Shown one piece after another: positions 17,197 through 24,483 of a stretch of 64,000 nucleotides of DNA. Within the stretch, counting starts at the first letter, position 1. Every line of letters starts with the position of its first letter. Under the pieces are notes generated by a model. It worked only from the letters and a program-made list of their open reading frames with translations. It had not been told where the DNA came from and made no database searches. Position numbers and translations under genes: made by a program. Source of the stretch: Nostocoides sp. F2B08 (lineage in GTDB: Bacteria; Actinomycetota; Actinomycetes; Actinomycetales; Dermatophilaceae); assembly GCF_009184895.1 (NCBI RefSeq), contig NZ_WESE01000013.1, positions 1-64,000 on the forward strand, given 5' to 3'.

Positions 17197-17801
17197 CGGT
17201 CCGATCCCGCCTCTCTGCTGTCGAGGAGCCGTTCGACGTACTTAGCAAGCACGTCCACCTCGAGATTGACGGTGTCGCCGACCCGCTTGTGTCCCAACGT
17301 CGTCAGCTCGAGCGTGGTCGGGATGAGCGAGACCGTGAAGGTCTTCTCGTCGACCGAGGCGACGGTCAGGCTCACCCCGTCGACGGTGATCGAGCCCTTC
17401 TCGACGACGTAGCGCGTGAGCGACTCCGGCAGGGTGAAGCGGACGACCTCCCACCGCTCCCCCGGCACCCGCTCCACGATGGTGGCGGTGCCGTCGACGT
17501 GTCCTTGGACGACGTGCCCGCCGAAGCGGCCGTCGGCCCGCATCGCCCGCTCGAGGTTGACCGGGTCACCGGGTCGCGCCGAGCCGAGGGACGAGCGGTC
17601 GAGGGTCTCGAGCATGACGTCGACGGTGAACTCCTCCGCGTCGGCCTCGACGACGGTCAGACAGACGCCGTTGACGGCGATCGAGGCGCCATGCACGGCG
17701 TCCTCGGTCACGAGCGGGCCGTGGAGCGTCAGCCGCGCCGACTCGGCGCCGTGCTCGACGGCCGCGACGCGGCCGAGCTCCTCGACGATTCCGGTGAACA
17801 T
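17193..17801 (-). CDS. ribE: Riboflavin synthase, alpha subunit
   Basis: A 202-residue protein of two tandem lumazine-binding barrels. The first starts MFTGIVEELGRVAAVEHGAE with VNGVCLTVVEA; the second has GGHVVQGHVDGTATI and VDGVSLTVASV. It dismutates two molecules of lumazine into riboflavin and pyrimidinedione. The stop of ribD and the start of ribE share one base, so they are translationally coupled. Confidence 0.96.
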   Translation of the reverse strand: MFTGIVEELGRVAAVEHGAESARLTLHGPLVTEDAVHGASIAVNGVCLTVVEADAEEFTVDVMLETLDRSSLGSARPGDPVNLERAMRADGRFGGHVVQGHVDGTATIVERVPGERWEVVRFTLPESLTRYVVEKGSITVDGVSLTVASVDEKTFTVSLIPTTLELTTLGHKRVGDTVNLEVDVLAKYVERLLDSREAGSDR

Positions 17802-18928
17802 CAGGATCCTCCACTGTCGGGGACGGACTGTGCGGTCAGGTATGCGGTGGCCCGGTCCGTCGTTCGGCTCTCGGACCGCGTGGCGCCGGTGCGGGCGGGG
17901 TCGGCTGCTGCGGCGCGGGGCAGCGGCCGGGCCGTGACCCGCACGTCGCCGCCGACGAGTGCGACGTCGCGGACGTCGAGGCGCAGGGTGTCGGCCATCG
18001 TCGTGATGCCGAGGTCGGCCACTGCGGGCCGGCCGGCGCCGAGCAGCGCGGGGGCGATCCAGGCGATGACCTCGTCGACGCAGCCCGCGCGCAAGAAGGC
18101 GGCGGCCAGGGTCGGCCCGCCCTCGAGCCAGACCCGGTGCACCCCGCGCCCGGCGAGTGCGGTCAGCACCTCGTGCGGATCGTGGGTGCGCAGGTGGAGC
18201 GTCTCTGCGGTGTCGTCGAGCACCGATGCGCCGAAGGGGATCTCGCGCTCACCGACGACGACACGGAGCGGCTGCCGGCCGAGCGGGCGGTCGTCCTCGT
18301 CGCGCACGGTGAGCCGCGCGTCGTCCGCCAGGACCGTTCCCGTTCCCACGATGACGGCCCCGCACCTAGCACGCTCGGCGTGGACGTCGCGCCGGGCTTG
18401 CGGGCCCGTGATCCACCGGCTCGTCCCGTCGGCTGCGGCCGAGCGCCCGTCGAGGGTCGCCGCGAACTTCCAGACGACCCACGGCCGGCCGGTGCGGACG
18501 CGGTGCCGCCATGTCGCGGTCACCTCCGCCGCCTCGTCGGCCAGGAGTCCGGACCCGACCGCGAGACCTTCTGCGGCGAGCCACGCCCCGCCTCCGGTAG
18601 CGGCCGGGTTGGGGTCGGCCACCGCATACACGACCCGGCGGACGCCGGCGTCGCGCAGCGCGAGGGTGCACGGACCGGTGCGACCCGTGTGGTGGCACGG
18701 CTCGAGGGTGATGTATGCGGTGGTCCCCCGAGCCCGCTCCCCCGCCTGGGCGAGGGCGTCGGCTTCGGCATGGGGTGTGCCCGCACCGCGGTGATGGCCG
18801 ACCGCGATGACCCGGTCGCCGTCGGCGAGGACGCAGCCGACGCGAGGGTTCGGGTCGTTCTCGGGACCGAGGAGGGCAGCCTCGACGGCACGGCGCATGT
18901 GGCGCTCGTCGCTGCGTTCGATGCTCAT
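17801..18928 (-). CDS. ribD: Bifunctional riboflavin deaminase/reductase
   Basis: A 375-residue enzyme that deaminates the pyrimidine intermediate and reduces its ribosyl group. The N-terminal CMP-deaminase-type zinc domain has HAEADAL and the LEPCHHTGRTGPC motif. The C-terminal half is a dihydrofolate-reductase-like RibD_C domain with GRPWVVWKFAATLDGRSAAA and WLEGGPTLAAAFL. The last ~30 residues are Arg/Thr rich and variable. It is the first gene of the operon and lies about 110 bases after an FMN riboswitch. Confidence 0.97.
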   Translation of the reverse strand: MSIERSDERHMRRAVEAALLGPENDPNPRVGCVLADGDRVIAVGHHRGAGTPHAEADALAQAGERARGTTAYITLEPCHHTGRTGPCTLALRDAGVRRVVYAVADPNPAATGGGAWLAAEGLAVGSGLLADEAAEVTATWRHRVRTGRPWVVWKFAATLDGRSAAADGTSRWITGPQARRDVHAERARCGAVIVGTGTVLADDARLTVRDEDDRPLGRQPLRVVVGEREIPFGASVLDDTAETLHLRTHDPHEVLTALAGRGVHRVWLEGGPTLAAAFLRAGCVDEVIAWIAPALLGAGRPAVADLGITTMADTLRLDVRDVALVGGDVRVTARPLPRAAAADPARTGATRSESRTTDRATAYLTAQSVPDSGGS

Positions 18929-19036
18929 CTCGTCCTCGTGCTCGACATCTGCGGTCGGCTCCGGGCGAGGGTCGGACGCGCCGCCTGTGCGCAGGCGTCG
19001 CCTCGACGGGTCGGCGCGAACGCTCGCGTCGACCCT

Positions 19037-19164
19037 GCGCGCTGCCTCCCATCCGGACTCTCACCGTCGGTCGCGGAGTTTCACCGCATCCCCCGACCGC
19101 TGGCTGCGATCGACGTCGTGGACTGTCACCACCGGTTCGGAATTGCACCGACCCCGGAGCACGC
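19037..19164 (-). ncRNA. FMN riboswitch (RFN element)
   Basis: On the minus strand the conserved RFN blocks occur in order: GCTCCGGGGTCGGTGCAATT, CCGAACCGGTGGTGACAGTC, GGTGAAACTCC, and ACGGTGAGAGTCCGGATGGG followed by AGGCAGCGCGC. The outer stem (GCGTGCTCC with the terminal block) can pair. It lies directly upstream of ribD with no other gene between, so FMN binding should shut off ribD-ribE-ribBA-ribH. The spacer to ribD (18929-19036) holds the expression platform, in which a GC-rich hairpin is visible. Confidence 0.95.
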
Positions 19165-19319
19165 TAGGTGCAAGTATGCCGGATGGGCGGCCGGACGGGT
19201 GTTACGGGTGACCGGCCCCACTCACGGCCAGCCGCGAACAGCACCGGGGTCACCGCTCACTCCGCCGTCGCCGCTGCACCCGTGGTTAGGCTCGACGGGT
19301 CGACGACGAGAGGAACACC

Positions 19320-20087
19320 ATGAGCACCGACTCCCGATTCGCCGGACTGCGCGCGGCGTTCATCAACTGCACGCTCAAGCGCTCCCCCGAGGAGTCGAAC
19401 ACCGCGGGGCTGATGGCCGTCAGTGCCCGGATCATGCGGGAGCAGGGCGTGAGCGTCGACGAAATCCGCGCCGTCGACCACGACATCGCCCCGGGCGTCC
19501 AGCCCGACATGCGCGAGCACGGCTGGGAGCGCGACGAGTGGCCGGCGCTGGCCGAGCGGATCCTCGCCGCCGACATCCTCGTCATCGGCACTCCGATCTG
19601 GCTCGGCGACAAGTCGAGCGTATGCACGCGGGTCGTCGAGCGGCTCTACGCCCTCTCCGGCGAGCTCAACGACAAGGGCCAGTCGCTCTTCTACGGCCGC
19701 GTGGGCGGGGTGGTCGTCACGGGCAACGAGGACGGCATCAAGCACGTCGCGATGAACGTCCTGTTCTCCCTACAGCACCTGGGCTACCTCGTCCCGCCCC
19801 AGGTCGACACCGGCTGGGTCGGCGAGGCCGGGCCCGGTCCTTCCTACCTCGACGAGGGGTCGGGAGGACCGGAGAACGACTTCACCCAGCGCAACACGGA
19901 GATCATGACCTGGAACCTCATGCACCTCGCGGTGATGCTCCGAGACGCCGGCGGCATCCCCGCCGCGGGCAACAGCCGCGACGAGGAGGACTCGGACGAG
20001 GCGGACCAGGGCGGCGGCACAAGGTCGACGTCGAGTTCTGCAGCCGATACCTCCCGGTCGGACCCGAACCCCGAGTACCGCTCGTGA
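19320..20087 (+). CDS. Flavodoxin-family / NAD(P)H-dependent FMN reductase-like protein
   Basis: A 255-residue protein with the flavodoxin-like fold. The N-terminal FINCTLKRSPEESNTAGLM is the phosphate loop for FMN, and GTPIWLGDKSSVCTRVVERL contacts the flavin ring, as in NADPH-dependent FMN reductases. The C-terminal 40 residues are acidic and Ser-rich, apparently unstructured. It has a GAGGAAC site before the ATG. It diverges from the riboflavin operon, which may be coincidence or reflect flavin use. Confidence 0.87.
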   Translation: MSTDSRFAGLRAAFINCTLKRSPEESNTAGLMAVSARIMREQGVSVDEIRAVDHDIAPGVQPDMREHGWERDEWPALAERILAADILVIGTPIWLGDKSSVCTRVVERLYALSGELNDKGQSLFYGRVGGVVVTGNEDGIKHVAMNVLFSLQHLGYLVPPQVDTGWVGEAGPGPSYLDEGSGGPENDFTQRNTEIMTWNLMHLAVMLRDAGGIPAAGNSRDEEDSDEADQGGGTRSTSSSAADTSRSDPNPEYRS

Positions 20088-20094
20088 GCGACGC

Positions 20095-20130
20095 GACCCG
20101 GTCTCCGCGTCACGCACTGCGAACCGGGTC
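20095..20130. terminator. Hairpin between convergent genes
   Basis: GACCCGGT at 20095-20102 pairs exactly with ACCGGGTC at 20123-20130 across a 20-base loop. It lies between the convergent ends of the flavodoxin-like gene and the NmrA-like gene. There is no T-run, so this is only a possible terminator. Confidence 0.3.
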
Positions 20131-20139
20131 AGGGTGGCC

Positions 20140-21033
20140 TCAGACGCGCACCGACCCCGCGATATAGGCACTGGCCGGGGTCGGGTCGATCCCGGCGTCA
20201 CGCAGCGGTGCGTCGTCCCACTCGCCGGGATGCAGGTCCGTGTGCAGGGCCATGCCCATGAGCGAGGCGAGGGCAGGCTTCGGGCGGCCCAGCAGGCGGG
20301 AGGCCACCGCGAGCACGACGCGGGGTACGTGCCGAACGGTCATCCGCCGACCGGTTGCCGCCTCGAAGGCCGCCACGACCTCGTTGCGCGTCAGCTGTTC
20401 GGGCCCGCCGACCTCGACGATTCGCGGAGGGTCGTCGGCCACGGCCAGCTTGGCGACGAGCCGGGCGACGTCCTCGACCGCGACATAGCGCTGCGGCGTG
20501 TTCCCCTTGCCGTAGACGAGTGCCGTGCCCTTGGCCGGGTCGATACCCGAGGCAGGGGCGAGCCAGACCTCCTGGAACATGTCCGGGCGAGCGAGCACAA
20601 CCTCCATCCCGCTGTCCCGCAGCAGTCGCTCGGTGGCCCGCTTGGCCGCGACGAGCGGTGCCCGATCGGCCATTCCCCGGTCGACCCCCGCCGCCGAGAC
20701 GAACACGAAGCGGTGGACGCCCGCCTCCCGCGCCGCTGCCACCAGGTTGCGGTTCCCGGTGAGGTCGACCGAGGCGATGCTCACGTCCTTGGCCCCTGCG
20801 AGCACGCGCGAGATGGCGTTCGCGGTGGTGACGACCGTGTCCACCCCGACGAGGGCGGCGGCCAGGCTCGCCTCGTCGCGCAGGTCACCCCTCGCGATCT
20901 CGACCCCCAGGTCCTCGAGCGCATCGGCGGACGTCTCCGGCCGCACGAGCGCTCTGACGGCGTGATCGGCGTCCACCAGGTGCTGCACGATGCGTCCGCC
21001 GAGGTCCCCGGTCGCCCCGCATACGAGAATCAT
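20140..21033 (-). CDS. NmrA-like / atypical SDR NAD(P)-binding protein
   Basis: A 297-residue Rossmann protein. The dinucleotide loop is ILVCGATGDLGGRIVQHL at the very N-terminus. It continues with DTVVTTANAISR, the FVSAAGVD segment and PQRYVAVEDVARLVAKLAV, as in atypical SDR or complex-I NDUFA9-like proteins. The classic YxxxK is not obvious, so it may sense NADP rather than catalyse. The ATG at 21033 is preferred because AGGAGG lies 7 bases before it; the in-frame ATG at 21039 would be only one base away. Confidence 0.82.
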   Translation of the reverse strand: MILVCGATGDLGGRIVQHLVDADHAVRALVRPETSADALEDLGVEIARGDLRDEASLAAALVGVDTVVTTANAISRVLAGAKDVSIASVDLTGNRNLVAAAREAGVHRFVFVSAAGVDRGMADRAPLVAAKRATERLLRDSGMEVVLARPDMFQEVWLAPASGIDPAKGTALVYGKGNTPQRYVAVEDVARLVAKLAVADDPPRIVEVGGPEQLTRNEVVAAFEAATGRRMTVRHVPRVVLAVASRLLGRPKPALASLMGMALHTDLHPGEWDDAPLRDAGIDPTPASAYIAGSVRV

Positions 21034-21215
21034 GACCATCCCTCCTGTCGCCGTCGACACGGCTAGGGACGGCTGCCGTCCTGGCGGACGACCACGCGCC
21101 GTCCACGTCGCAGGCTACTCCCGACGGCGCGGGCGCGGGCGAGCTTCAGGCCGTTCCTGGCCGGACGGATGACCTGGGTGCCTCTGTGTATGCGATGGTC
21201 GGGCGACCCGACAGG

Positions 21216-21803
21216 TCACGAGGGGTCCTCGGGGCGGCGAACGTCCTGGACCACCTCGTTCCGGCGCAGGAACCACGGAGTGCAGGGGGCGTTGAAGCGG
21301 GCGTAGCGGGGCGAGCCGTCCGGCACGAGTCCGGCCCGCTGCACGTCGTCGACCAACCGGGCCGCGTGGTGTCGGAAGGTGGCCTCGGTCCAGCGGCCGG
21401 AGTAGCGGCGGGCCGCGGCGAGTCGCTCCGGCACCGTGCGGACCCTCACGTCGGGGTCGACCGGCACGGGTGCGGTCGCCTCGGTGAGGTCGGCCGGCAG
21501 GACGAAGGCCACGACGAACTCCCCCTCGGCGGACTCGGTCTGGACCACGGGTGCGGTCATCGACACCTTCCTCGACCCGCCCTGCTGGGCGACGGCCTCC
21601 TGGACGACCGGCGCCGTCATCGCGACCGACCGGTTGGAGCGGTTGTTCCCCGAGATGTACCTGAACAGCGGACGAAAGGCCCGGTTGCCGGCCTCGTCGA
21701 ACGCACCGCGGACGGTGACCTCGGCGACGACATGCTCGGGATAGCGGCGAAGCTCGAACCGGTCGTGCTCCTCGACGACGTCGTACGGCTGCTGCTCGGT
21801 CAC
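21216..21803 (-). CDS. SOUL-family heme-binding-like protein
   Basis: A 195-residue protein with the SOUL/HBP fold. It starts YDVVEEHDRFELRRYPEHVV, then has AFRPLFRYISGNNRSNRSVA and two copies of SMTAPVV/AMTAPVV as in family members, then the late FNAPCTPWFLRRNEV. Bacterial SOUL proteins may bind heme or other porphyrins, but function is not established. There is no signal peptide. Both the neighbouring helicase and this gene have separate promoters. Confidence 0.9.
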   Translation of the reverse strand: MTEQQPYDVVEEHDRFELRRYPEHVVAEVTVRGAFDEAGNRAFRPLFRYISGNNRSNRSVAMTAPVVQEAVAQQGGSRKVSMTAPVVQTESAEGEFVVAFVLPADLTEATAPVPVDPDVRVRTVPERLAAARRYSGRWTEATFRHHAARLVDDVQRAGLVPDGSPRYARFNAPCTPWFLRRNEVVQDVRRPEDPS

Positions 21804-21876
21804 GCTCCCGACGGTACGCCTGTGCCGGCTCTACCCGGATTGGGTTCGCGGGATTCGCGCGGGCATACTCGCTTCG

Positions 21877-24420
21877 ATGAGGAACCTCGACGACCGGATG
21901 CCGGCCGACGCCGACCCCGACAGTCTGTACGAGGTCTTCGGCGAGTGGGCGGGCGAGCAGGGTCTGCTGCTCTACCCGCACCAGGAGGAGGCCTTCCTCG
22001 AGATCCTCAGCGGCAGCAACGTGATCCTGTCCACGCCGACGGGTTCGGGCAAGTCCCTCGTGGCGACCGCGGCCCACTTCACGGCCCTCGCCGAGGACCG
22101 GGTCTCCTTCTACACCGCGCCGATCAAGGCCCTGGTGTCCGAGAAGTTCTTCGCCCTGTGCGCGCAGTTCGGCGCGGAGAACGTCGGCATGATCACCGGG
22201 GATGCGTCGGTGAACGCCGACGCCCCGATCATCTGCTGCACGGCAGAGATCCTCGCCAACATCGCCCTTCGTGAGGGTCCCGCCGCCGACATCGGGCTTG
22301 TCGTCATGGACGAGTTCCACTTCTACTCCGACCCCGAGCGCGGCTGGGCCTGGCAGGTCCCCATCCTCGAGCTCCCGCAGGCGCAGTTCATTCTCATGTC
22401 GGCGACCCTCGGGGACGTCACGATGTTCCGCGACGACCTGACGCGGCGCACCGGGCGTTCGACGGCGGTCATCGGCGGCACCGAACGACCTGTCCCGCTC
22501 GAGTTCTCGTATGCGGTCACCCCCATCCACGAGACCATCGAGTCGCTCCTGGAGCAGGACCGCGCGCCGATCTACGTCGTCCACTTCACCCAGGCGGCGG
22601 CCCTCGAGCGCGCCCAGAGTCTCATGGCCGCGAAGATCACGACGCGCGAGGAGCGCGACGCGATCGCCGACCGGATCGGCGGGTTCCGTTTCGGGACGGG
22701 CTTCGGCAAGACCCTGTCGAGGCTGGTCAGGCACGGCATCGGCGTCCACCACGCCGGCATGCTCCCCAAGTACCGCCGCCTCGTCGAGCAGCTCGCCCAG
22801 GACGGGCTGCTCAAGGTCATCTGCGGCACCGACACTCTCGGCGTCGGCATCAACGTGCCGATCCGGACTGTGCTGCTCACCGGCCTGTCGAAGTTCGACG
22901 GCACCAAGCAGCGGCTACTCAAGGCCCGCGAGTTCCACCAGGTCGTCGGCCGTGCGGGCAGGGCCGGCTTCGACACGCGGGGCTGGGTGGTGGCGCAGGC
23001 GCCGGAGCACGTCGTCGACAATCTCAAGGCCCTCACGAAGGCGGGTGACGACCCGAAGAAGCAACGCAAGGTCCAGCGCAAGAAGGCGCCCGAGGGATTC
23101 GTGGGCTGGTCCGAGGAGACCTTCGCCAAGCTCGTCGAGGCCGAGCCCGAACCGCTGCAACCGCGACTGCGGATGTCCCACGCGATGCTCATCAACCTCC
23201 TCGGACGAGAGGGCAACCCGGTGGCCCACACGGCTCGACTCATCCGGGGGAGCCACCACGACGACTCGGACCAACGGCGTCTCGGCCGGCACGCGCTCGT
23301 CCTGGCCAAGGAACTGCTCACGTCCGGGGTCGTCGAGCGCCTCCCGGTGGCGGACTCCTCCGGCAGGCGACACGCCCTGACCGTCGACCTCCAACGCGAC
23401 TTCGCCCTCAACCAACCACTCGCGCCCTTCGCGCTCGCTGTGATGGACACCCTCGACCCGGAGTCCGAGTCCTATGCCCGGGACATCGTCTCGGTCGTCG
23501 AGGCGGTCCTCGAGGATCCGCGCCAGGTGCTCTGGGCCCAGGAGTCCAAGGCCCGCGGGGAGGCTGTGGCGGCCATGAAGCTCGACGGGATCGAGTACGA
23601 GGAACGGATGGACCGCCTCGAGGAGGTCAGCTGGCCCAAGCCTCTGGCCGACCTGCTCGGGGTCACCCTCACGGCGTACCGCGTCACCCACCCGTGGCTG
23701 TCCCCCGAGGCCCTCTCACCCAAGTCCGTCGTGCGCGAGATGTACGAGCGCGGGATGACGTTCACCGAGATCGTCTCCGCCTACGGCCTGACCCGCTCGG
23801 AGGGGCTGCTCCTGCGCTACCTGACCGACGCATACCGGACCCTGCGGCACACCGTCCCGGACTCGATGCGCACCGATGAGCTCGACGACATCATCGAATG
23901 GCTCGGCGAGCTCGTCCGACAGACCGACTCGAGTCTGCTCGACGAGTGGGAGGACCTCGTCAACCCGGCCGAGGCGGTTCTCGCCGGGGGCGAGGTCGCA
24001 CCGCCGGTGCGGCCGATCACCGGCAACGTGCGCGCGTTCACGGTGCTGATCCGCAACGCGATGTTCCACCGTGTGGAGCTGGCCGCCCGGGACCGGTGGG
24101 AGGACCTCGGCGAGCTCGAGGCGCGGGTCGCTGAGCTCACCGACCCGCCGCAGAAGGTCGTCATGGACGCGCCGGCCTGGAACGACGCGCTCGGCGCCTA
24201 CTACGACACGCACGACTCCATCGCCACCGACCAGGCCGCGCGCTCCCCCGCCCTGCTCCAGCTCGAGCGGACCCCGGACTCGTGGCGGCTCCGCCAGGTC
24301 GTCGTCGATCCCGACGGCGACCTCGACTGGGGCATCACCGCCGAGGTGGACCTGGCCGCCAGTGACGACGTCGGCGCGGCCGTGCTCACCGTCACCGGAT
24401 TCGCCCCGCTCGGCGGCTGA
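21877..24420 (+). CDS. DEAD/DEAH-box helicase with DUF3516 C-terminus
   Basis: An 847-residue superfamily 2 helicase. Walker A is STPTGSGKS (residues 52-60), Walker B is VVMDEFHF with DEFH at 145-148, motif III is LMSATLG, and motif VI is QVVGRAGRAGFD near residue 350. The C-terminal half (from about 430) is the DUF3516 domain found in this actinobacterial group. It resembles Ski2-like RNA helicases and may act on RNA or on DNA repair intermediates; the substrate is unknown. The ribosome site is weak. Confidence 0.92.
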   Translation: MRNLDDRMPADADPDSLYEVFGEWAGEQGLLLYPHQEEAFLEILSGSNVILSTPTGSGKSLVATAAHFTALAEDRVSFYTAPIKALVSEKFFALCAQFGAENVGMITGDASVNADAPIICCTAEILANIALREGPAADIGLVVMDEFHFYSDPERGWAWQVPILELPQAQFILMSATLGDVTMFRDDLTRRTGRSTAVIGGTERPVPLEFSYAVTPIHETIESLLEQDRAPIYVVHFTQAAALERAQSLMAAKITTREERDAIADRIGGFRFGTGFGKTLSRLVRHGIGVHHAGMLPKYRRLVEQLAQDGLLKVICGTDTLGVGINVPIRTVLLTGLSKFDGTKQRLLKAREFHQVVGRAGRAGFDTRGWVVAQAPEHVVDNLKALTKAGDDPKKQRKVQRKKAPEGFVGWSEETFAKLVEAEPEPLQPRLRMSHAMLINLLGREGNPVAHTARLIRGSHHDDSDQRRLGRHALVLAKELLTSGVVERLPVADSSGRRHALTVDLQRDFALNQPLAPFALAVMDTLDPESESYARDIVSVVEAVLEDPRQVLWAQESKARGEAVAAMKLDGIEYEERMDRLEEVSWPKPLADLLGVTLTAYRVTHPWLSPEALSPKSVVREMYERGMTFTEIVSAYGLTRSEGLLLRYLTDAYRTLRHTVPDSMRTDELDDIIEWLGELVRQTDSSLLDEWEDLVNPAEAVLAGGEVAPPVRPITGNVRAFTVLIRNAMFHRVELAARDRWEDLGELEARVAELTDPPQKVVMDAPAWNDALGAYYDTHDSIATDQAARSPALLQLERTPDSWRLRQVVVDPDGDLDWGITAEVDLAASDDVGAAVLTVTGFAPLGG

Positions 24421-24483
24421 ACCAGCCCCCAGAGCAGTCTCACTAGACCGGCGTGTTCGTCGCGCGGTCCGCAGTTCCGGAGG

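Noticed and set aside
17148-18794. A 548-codon plus-strand frame
   Set aside because: Antisense to ribE and ribD, which have full family motifs; the frame is Ser/Arg-rich shadow sequence.
21115-22752. A 545-codon minus-strand frame
   Set aside because: Spans both the SOUL gene (wrong frame) and the helicase (antisense); low-complexity Arg/Gly/Val composition and no motif.
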